Shown piece by piece: positions 57,474-64,000 of a stretch of 64,000 nt of DNA. The translations under genes and the position numbers were made by a program. Below the pieces are notes generated by a model that saw only the letters and a list, made by a program, of their open reading frames with translations, searched no databases and was not told where the DNA came from. The DNA lies in the NCBI RefSeq assembly GCF_022539505.1, contig NC_061508.1, positions 345,725,484-345,789,483 on the forward strand, read 5' to 3'. How positions within the stretch are numbered: position 1 is the first letter of the stretch; every line of letters begins with the position of its first letter. This stretch comes from Lolium rigidum. Its lineage: Eukaryota; Streptophyta; Magnoliopsida; Poales; Poaceae.

Positions 57474-60166
57474 TTACTTGAACATGGAAATGTCAAAAAC
57501 GCGGGCAGACTTATCAGAGGAGACAGAGATGAGGGAGTTGCCGTCCGCGGAGATGGCCAGAGACTGCACGGCTTCGCGGTGCCCGCTGAACACACGAGCC
57601 AACTCACCAGAGAGGCTGTCCCAGATGAGCACCATGCCATCGACGCATCCTGATGCTACATACTTCGACGAACCCAGCCACGCCAGGCACGTCACGCCCT
57701 CCTGCTTATCAAACACCACCACCAGCAGTAAGTTCATGATGCCATGAAAATACAAGAGAAATAGAAAAGGTCCATTGATTTCTACACCCACATCATGCTC
57801 GCAAGTGGATCGAATCGCTTGATGAGTGAGGTCCCAGATAATGAGAGTCTAATCAATGCTCCCTGTGGCCACCCAGTTATACCTGCAGAAAACAGGGGCA
57901 TGGTTAGCTAGGTCAATATGAAGGCAATGTTACCATACAGAGTCCAACAATCCAAGAAATGTATCACGAAAAAGTACCTTGGTGAGATGCCCATGCACTC
58001 GACCGAGTTAGTGTGGCCCACTAATGAACCAACAACCTGCAAAAAGAACCAACAACACTTGTTACACACAAATCAGAGCTTATCTTACCTTCCATGGCAC
58101 ATGTTCCAAAGTTTAAAAACTATCAACAGAGTACATGCGACTTTCCTAAGAAAACAAATCTTGCAGTATATCTTACAAACAAAACTGCAGAAATCCCTAC
58201 AAGCAAAAATAAGGAAATCCATAATTATATTATTTTTACATGATCTACCATGCAAACAATAGTTAGAACCACACACTGCATCAAATACTTAATATTATAA
58301 GCCAACTTGGAAGAGAAGGATACAAAGCTCATTCAGCATGGATGGGAGTGATTCATCGACCTTTTTGCTAAATTAATAGTGCAAAATCATGACATACACC
58401 CACCTGGCCTGAGTTTATATTCACAATGCACACGGAATTGTCCTGAGAGCCACTAACAATGGACTGGGAGTCCCATGTAATAGCTAAACATGTCAATCCT
58501 TGAGTGTGATAGCCATGACCTAGATTGAGGTAAAAAGATTGGACAATGAAGTTCAGGGTTGACAGAGAATACACAAAAACAACCATATGAACATATGGTA
58601 ATTACAACATAGACAGTAATTTACACCGAACAACATGTCTGCATTGTGCACTTTCAAGGTCCCATATCCTCAATGTTGCATCATCTGATCCGCTACAAAT
58701 AAGCTTACCTTCATACAAAAACACCTGAATTAGCTAAAATGGGTATGATACATCTGGGATCTAAACTTCTAAAGTAAACAGGTGAAAAAGATATAAGATG
58801 TTAAAGCATCACGAAGCCATTCTCGCTATTTTCCCTTTATTATTTTTATCATCAACTTCTAGTTTCACTGAAATTAACTTAGAACACAACTTAGTAGCAG
58901 AAATATAAGTACCATGATCCATATGTTTCTCTGAAATATGAATTGATAATGAAGAAGCTCTGAATTGATAACCAAAAAAATTGCTACATACAGGTGAAAA
59001 ATTGCATGTGAGGCATTCCAAAGAACAGGACTCAATAAAGTCCACATTGGGGTGATGTATTGTATACCATATTAAGAGGCAGCCTGATCCTTTAACATAC
59101 ATATATAACTAAACAAAAGAAGAGCTCACTACCATCAGGGGTAAAGTCACCACATGTCACTGTGCTACTGTGGCCAGCAAATATACTCGGAAAGGCATTG
59201 TGGTCGGCATTCCACACCCATATATTACAGTCTTCTGATCCGGCAATTATCAAGTGACATCGCGGATGCCATTTAAGCCACTACAAAACCATAACATGTA
59301 ATTAATAAACGAGTACCTAGATACAGCTTAAGAGCACGAAACAAGGAGTTATGGAATATGTTCAACTAAATGGATGAAAGTGACCACAGCATCATCTCAC
59401 CTCAAAGCCTGATTCAGAGCTCTCAAGGGTTCCCTGAAGTGTTCGTGTAGCTGTATTCCATACATTTATCTGTCCATCCATACCTCCACAAGCCACCAAT
59501 TTTCCATCTGAACTGAAATCCACAGTGCAGACAGTATCCCTATGTCCTGTATCGGTAACAGATATTATGTAAGCTTCATACAAAAATCTAGGCATCCATC
59601 AAAACAATTAAGGTATATAAATTGATGCAACACGAACATAAAGATGAAGATATTCCCAAACAAAAAATAATGAAAAAGACTTGCTGCAATATATCTATAA
59701 TACTTTTGGAGTTTTAGATAAAATAAATAGAATACACACATTTAAGAACTAATATTGTAATAGTGACGAAGCATAGAGATAGTCCGGGTAACATTGACAT
59801 AGAAAAAGTCGACTAAGGAATTCCCAATTAGACTAAGAAGATGAGTCGACAATACCAGACAGCTCTTGAACATCCTCTGCAGATCCAATCCTCCAAAGAA
59901 AACCTCTGTCATCTTTACCTCCAGAAACAACAAGCGATGCGTCTACAGGACTGCACGCAGCAGCAAATACCTCATCTGTACCCAACATATCAAGATCAGC
60001 TGTTAATATAAGTGTTTTCCAGTGCAAAGGTACTCCGGGACATGGTGTATCAAACTTATTGGTGCAAACATATAATCATAGCCACAAGACATCGTAAGTT
60101 AGTTTGTTCAATGAGGTCGTACTGTATGCCCGTGAAATGCATATGCTGAATGATCCTCAACCTCAT
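57474..60166 (-). pseudogene. AAMP-like WD40-repeat protein gene copy, disabled
   Basis: Exons: 60122-60166, 59856-59975, 59401-59546, 59133-59280, 58627-58708, 58404-58519, 57978-58036, 57792-57882 and 57474-57701 (stop TAA 57474-57476). They encode seven to eight WD40 repeats in the order and wording of plant angio-associated migratory cell protein (DEVFAAACSPVDASLVVSGG, then WVWNADHNAF, GHGYHTQGLTCLAI, and the final SSDKSARVFDISMFK). The protein is a beta-propeller scaffold. Defects: the codon for Q in SIDQT-type repeats is TAG (57849-57851). The first junction lacks GT after the in-frame G (CATACAG|TACG). The 58627/58519 junction joins out of frame by two bases. The acidic N-terminal exon of the family was not found. 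A GAG|GTACGT donor at 60521 may mark a leader exon. Introns are kept, so it is not a retrocopy. Confidence 0.85.
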
Positions 60167-60890
60167 CTGAAAACAACAGAAATTAAAGGATGCTTGGATT
60201 ACGAGCATATTATAATCTCAGGGTAAAGAACTTCCAATGAACAACGAAACAATTAATATCATGGTACCGAGGTTTATATAAAATAGCATAAAACGGTACC
60301 CCTAGAAGAAGAGCCATGTCTGAGCTCATTTACAACTAAAATAGGTGTAGAAGGCAATATTCGAGTCATCGCTACTAAACGAAAGTATCTTATTCGAGTC
60401 ATCGACCGGGACGATGACGATGGACGCCTTCAGCGCTTGATCTGAGCAGCCATCTACAGCTGTTGTTCATGTGGGGAGAAGAGGACGCGGCACACGAGAG
60501 AATCGGAGGCTGAAACGTACCTCAAGGAAGCCGGCGCCGAGGATATGAACGAGGGAGAGTGGGGATCCCCTCGGCTCCGATCTCCGCAGAGGCCGCCGCC
60601 GTCCAACCGCTAGGCGCGCTCCTCGCATGAGGCTCGCCGGCCTGGTCGTGGTCGCCGCCCACGAAAGGGTGCTAGGGTTTCGTCGGAGGCCGCCGCCGAG
60701 CATACGTCGGCCATGGTGTGGAGGAGCCACGACGGCGGCGTCGACCCGAAGCAGCGCCCGCCCACCTCCTCATCGCACGACGACGGACGCGGCCGACTGT
60801 CACCTGGAGGAGCCGCGGCGGCGACGACTGACACGGCATCCACGCGGCGACACCCGCGACCGGCCGTGACCGTCGCCTGCCGGCGGCACA
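60167..60890. other. Upstream region of WD40 copy; GC-rich from 60480
   Basis: A possible non-coding first exon ends at the CTTGAG|GTACGTTTC donor (60521). GC-rich sequence upstream has open frames on both strands (60467-60730, 60610-61032) of Arg/Ala/Pro composition, which I do not accept as genes. It is probably 5' UTR and promoter of the source gene. Confidence 0.4.
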
Positions 60891-60904
60891 CCTGGCCTCC
60901 TGCA

Positions 60905-61225
60905 GCATAGCGAGGAGCTCCCCGGGAACCCCGTCCGCCGCCGCGCCGCCTCTCCTGCCAGACCTCAGCCAGGCGCGCCTCCTCCTTCGCGTCCGTCGCG
61001 GCCCGGCACCACCAACGCTGCCTCGACCTCAACCTCCTGCTGCGTCACGAGAAGCTCCCGGGGACCGCGTCCGCCACCCGCTGTCGCGCCGCCTCCTCCC
61101 GCCCGTCCTCGGCCAGGCGCGCCTCCTCCTACGCGTCCGCGCCGCGCGGCCGGCCGACCGCCGCGCTTGCTCGACCTCAACCTCCTCGCTCGCTTCACGA
61201 CGAGCTTCCGGGGACCCCATCCGCC
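60905..61225. repeat. Degenerate GC-rich tandem repeat, about 2.2 units of 135-150 bp
   Basis: The units begin CGAGGAGCTCCCCGGGAACC (about 60910), CGAGAAGCTCCCGGGGACCG (about 61048) and CGACGAGCTTCCGGGGACCC (about 61198). Each of the first two ends near CTCGACCTCAACCTCCT. Overlapping open frames come from the repeat's high GC. Confidence 0.7.
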
Positions 61226-62384
61226 GAGCGATTGGTGGGCGAGGGAAGAGGGGGCGGCCGATTGGGGAGGAGGAGAGGATGCAGGGATTGGGGAGGATGA
61301 GAGGATGCGGGGATTGGGGAAGTGGTTTTCACCGATCTAGGTTTTCACCGTACAGGAAAATGATGGTGACGCTGGCGATAGCGCGTGGCTGCCTCCGACC
61401 GCTGGACCAGACACGTATTCAACCCCACATGTCATGGACTCACTTACAAGCTGAACGAGTGAAGAAAGAAATGACTGAATCTAACGGCTGGAGTAGAAAG
61501 TGGGGCAGTTCAGAGTGGATCGAACGGCCAACGAAGACTGCCCCCTGGAGACCATCTCCCTGGCCGGGTAGTCTAGGAACATTTATAGAAGTAATTTTAA
61601 TTTTCTTCTACTTAATCTACTATTAGAGTCTGTTTTTTAAAGTACTTTTATTTAATCTATATCTAATCTAGCAACAAAGACACGTATAATTTAGCAACAA
61701 AGCAGCAGGTAGCAATGCATACTTTCGACAAAAGGTGCACAGAGCTAGTAATGCAGCAAATCACACACGCACAGCTAGCGGCAATCAGCGCAGCAAGAGA
61801 TTTGACATATATTATATAGTTATAAAGAATGAGAAACTGCCAAAGGGATAAGGTTCTTCTCCCGTGCGGACTGAGATATAGGCTATTTTCCCCAAATCAC
61901 CGCATCGAGCGATGCCAGCCTCCCCTCGCGACTCCCTCGTTTGCGAGCGCTCGAGCTCCTCCCTGGCTCCCTCTCGCACCCTGCTCTCCCTCCCATGGCG
62001 CTGCCCTGCCTCCGCCGGCAACCGCCGCAGCCACGCGCTCTGTTCGTCCCCGGCGCCGTCGCCCTCCTCTCATGTGCTCCCGACGCCAGCGCCACCTCCT
62101 CCCTCCTCGCTGCATCCCGGCTCGGCCTCGTCGATGACCCGCGTCGCCGCACCAGCGTGGGTCTCTGCCCCCAAGCTCTCCACGGCGGCGGCTACTCTCT
62201 ATTCCCAACCGTGTCGTTGACCTGGCCGTCGTTTCTGCTGCGTGGTGAAATCGGGGAAAGTCCGGTGACGTTATGGATGAGGTAAAGATGGACTGCGGGT
62301 TGTTCTCTAGATTTGTGAGGAGTCCGAATGCAAAACAACCGACGACGTACGACGCGCCGTACCGATTGCAATTTAATAGTAGAG
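61226..62384. other. No confirmed gene; GC-rich island at 61900-62290
   Basis: Frames are open on both strands in the GC island (61912-62285 plus, 61897-62436 minus), with no domain. It could be the first exon of a third captured gene. AT-rich sequence at 61600-61830 includes TCTATATCTAATCTAGC near 61657, a weak candidate for a plus-strand Helitron start. Confidence 0.35.
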
Positions 62385-62385
62385 A
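62364..62385 (-). mobile_element. Candidate Helitron 5' terminus (minus strand)
   Basis: Reading the minus strand from 62385 gives TCTCTACTATTAAATTG, close to the grass Helitron start TCTMTACTAMYHNW. The preceding base is T rather than the usual A. It would pair with the 3' end at 51475 (10.9 kb) or 50868 (11.5 kb). Confidence 0.45.
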
Positions 62386-62429
62386 AGAGATTTGGATGCA
62401 CCTATATATTAAATATTGTCTACATATAT

Positions 62430-62477
62430 TCGACATTTAACAAATCTAAGACATCTATGTACGGATGGAGGTAGTAG
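62430..62477. repeat. Probable solo end of a second Stowaway-type MITE
   Basis: ttaacaaatctaagacatct followed by tgtacggatggaggtagta resembles the 3' end of grass Stowaway elements (…ACGGAGGGAGTA). No matching opposite end was found. Confidence 0.4.
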
Positions 62478-62499
62478 CGGAATTTCTACATAGCTAATA

Positions 62500-62758
62500 C
62501 TCACTCCGCCCCAAAATATAAGGCGTCTAAGGATTGGTCAAAAGTCAAACCTTACAAACTTTGACCAAATATTTAGAAAAAAATATTTACATCTACAATA
62601 TCAAATTGACATATTAAGAAAATATACTTTAGGGTGAATCTATTGATAATAATTTAGTATTGTAAATATTTATATTTTTGTGTATTAACTTGATCAAACT
62701 TTAAAAACATTGACTTTTAATTAATCCTTAGACGCCTTATATTTTGGGACGAAGGGAG
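62500..62758. mobile_element. Stowaway MITE (Tc1/Mariner), complete, 259 bp
   Basis: Terminal inverted repeats CTCACTCCGCCCCAAAATAT and (rc) CTCCCTTCGTCCCAAAATAT extend through AAGGCGTCTAAGGATT. TA duplications lie at 62498-62499 and 62759-62760. AT-rich, non-coding interior. Confidence 0.93.
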
Positions 62759-62778
62759 TAATATTCAGCTAAAATTTA

Positions 62779-62809
62779 TCCGTAGCAACACACGGACCAA
62801 TTTACTAGT
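62779..62809 (+). mobile_element. Helitron-like 3' terminus
   Basis: TCCGTAGCAACACACGGA hairpin, then CCAATTTACTAGT ending at 62809. Same type as 1843-1873. The next base is A, not T. The MITE at 62500 would lie inside this element. Confidence 0.55.
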
Positions 62810-62970
62810 AATTATATAAAAAGACTAAGAGGGTCTGATAGAACACATCCTGTCCGCCCAACCAGCTTATCTACGGTGGACGTGGTTCCTGTCTTTAACG
62901 GCACAACATTGTGTGCTTGCTAATCCCGTTGTTGTTTTACGGACGCTAATCCCGTTTTGTTATACGGGCG

Positions 62971-63502
62971 CTAATCCCATCGTTCATCTGCATCACTCTG
63001 GCTAGGCTCGGATGATTGGATTGATGCACCTCCTGAGCACAGATCCAGCACCTTCTCTTTCCCGAGTTTGGATTGTTCTTCAATTATCATACGCAGATAA
63101 TTGGGAAACTCCAGATACTTCCCTTGTTTCAACTGAGTCTGCAATAGAAAGATGGAATGAAGTTCAGATTATGCATGTCTGCTCACAGTGGTTGTCTCAT
63201 TGAGTTTGGCCTATATCATGTTAAGACCAATGCAATTACGTGGATGTTTCTTTTGTGAGTACCACACTGCTGCAGTTACAGTTTAATTTAAAACCAAAAG
63301 TAATGTGTAGAAAAAAGAACACTTCCTCCTCACATCTGTTTGTACATAAATGTACTATGCTGGATCATTATTTGCCATGAAACTAGACAGCACCCAAATT
63401 TATAACCAGTCTACGTGTATTTGGAGAAGTACCTCAAGTTGTTCATGAAGGCGTTTTTGAACTTCCATCTGAAGGCGCAGCGCTTCAGTAACAGCCATGC
63501 TC
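62971..63502 (-). CDS. MYB-CC transcription factor gene, last two exons (partial)
   Basis: Exon 63433-63502 (acceptor TTATATAG, donor GAG|GTACTT) encodes the MYB-CC signature EALRLQMEVQKRLHEQLE, the LHEQLE motif of PHR/PHL-type regulators (a coiled coil for dimerisation). It joins in phase 0 to exon 62971-63138 (acceptor CTATTGCAG), which reads QGKYLE...LRMIIEEQSKLG and ends after 55 codons in TAG (62971-62973). The family normally has VQRxLQLRIExQGKYLQ directly after LHEQLE; here only TQLKQGKYLE remains and FPNY is inserted, so the copy is diverged. The MYB domain exons are not in the window and should lie beyond 64000. It could be a real gene's 3' end or another captured fragment. Confidence 0.72.
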
Positions 63503-64000
63503 CTATATAAGAAAGTGAACACAAGAGTGTTAATGATGGATGACGTGAAGCCTCAAAGATTTAATTTGGGGCCCAGCAGAAAGTGAATACAAAATGGGCT
63601 ACAAAAATCCTCGTGAAACTCCCATAACAGAGGGAGGATTTGACAAAATCACGTTTAGATCAGGAGCCAGGCTTGGAGCATAAACAACACTAGTTTTTTA
63701 ATTATGCGTTTGACATCAGAGAACATAATTGTGAACATAATTCTTATATCATGGCTACGGATAGATAACCAATGTTTCAGAATTCACAGGACTTGGAGCA
63801 TAAGCAAAAATAATTTTTAATTGTGCATTAGACATCAGGGAACATAATTGTGAACAACATGGTTAAAGATAGCCAAATGTTTGGGAAAACGACGATTCGG
63901 ACTAGTTCCCCAGAGCATGGAACAACATGTGAAGCCAAGGATGCAAATGTCTCAGCAGCTTAGAACGGCCAAAGTATGGGACATTCTAATGCCACTAAAA
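63503..64000 (-). other. Probable intron of the MYB-CC gene
   Basis: No further exon recognised up to the window end. Contains an internal duplication (63671-63860). Confidence 0.5.
63671..63860. repeat. 120-bp period duplication in intron
   Basis: The block gcttggagcataaac...acatcagagaacataattgtgaac recurs from 63791 (acttggagcataagc...) at about 85 percent similarity. Confidence 0.7.

Noticed and set aside
61029..62436. Arg/Gly-rich ORFs in GC islands
   Set aside because: Frames are open on several strands at once because of GC content and tandem repeats. No motifs or splice support.
1..64000. CRISPR arrays, rRNA, operons or ribosome-binding sites
   Set aside because: The sequence is plant nuclear. 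Repeats found are LTRs, tandem duplications and TSDs, with no regular short-spacer arrays.

Overview
The window is repeat-rich plant nuclear DNA. It is most like a large-genome pooid grass (wheat/barley/oat/ryegrass group), judged from Gypsy-type LTRs starting TGATACGTCTCC, tRNA-Asp primer sites, AAGCTTGGGG polypurine tracts, a Stowaway MITE ending in CTCCCTCCGT-like repeats and Helitron ends. No bacterial, organellar, rRNA or CRISPR signal was seen. One 100-N assembly gap lies at 12275-12374.

From 2182 to 49550 the window is a single nest. A full-length LINE of about 7.1 kb is flanked by a 14-bp target-site duplication, acaatatcaagagg, whose copies now lie 47 kb apart. LTR retrotransposons have split it at three points: element 1 (4001-10669, TSD CTGGA), element 2 (10700-18787, TSD T/CCGCC) and element 3 (22167-47597, minus strand, TSD GGGAC). 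Element 3 carries element 4 (24038-41380, minus, TSD GCAAC), and element 4 carries element 5 (30061-37684, plus, TSD GTATC). Joining the LINE across these insertions keeps the reading frame: ORF1 has zinc knuckles and a DUF4283-like domain, and ORF2 has an APE endonuclease, a reverse transcriptase with YADD, and a zf-RVT tail. No LTR element in the window shows reverse transcriptase or integrase, so all five look non-autonomous. Elements 1-3 are one family, but element 1 has an unrelated ORF where elements 2 and 3 have gag and protease. Element 5 carries antisense genes, one with a plant mobile domain.

Right of the nest (50868-62400) is a mosaic of minus-strand gene pieces. One is a threonyl-tRNA synthetase exon. 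Another is nearly all of an AAMP-like WD40 gene with introns, which has a premature TAG and junctions that do not join in frame. The minus-strand Helitron-like 3' ends at 50868 and 51475, and a Helitron-like 5' end at 62385, suggest that one or two Helitrons collected these fragments.

At the right edge (62971-63502) are the last two exons of a minus-strand MYB-CC (PHR/PHL-type) transcription-factor gene or gene fragment. A Stowaway MITE and a plus-strand Helitron 3' end lie just beyond its stop codon. The first 1.9 kb holds a short duplicated repeat, a GC-rich stretch with no recognisable gene, and another Helitron-like 3' end.
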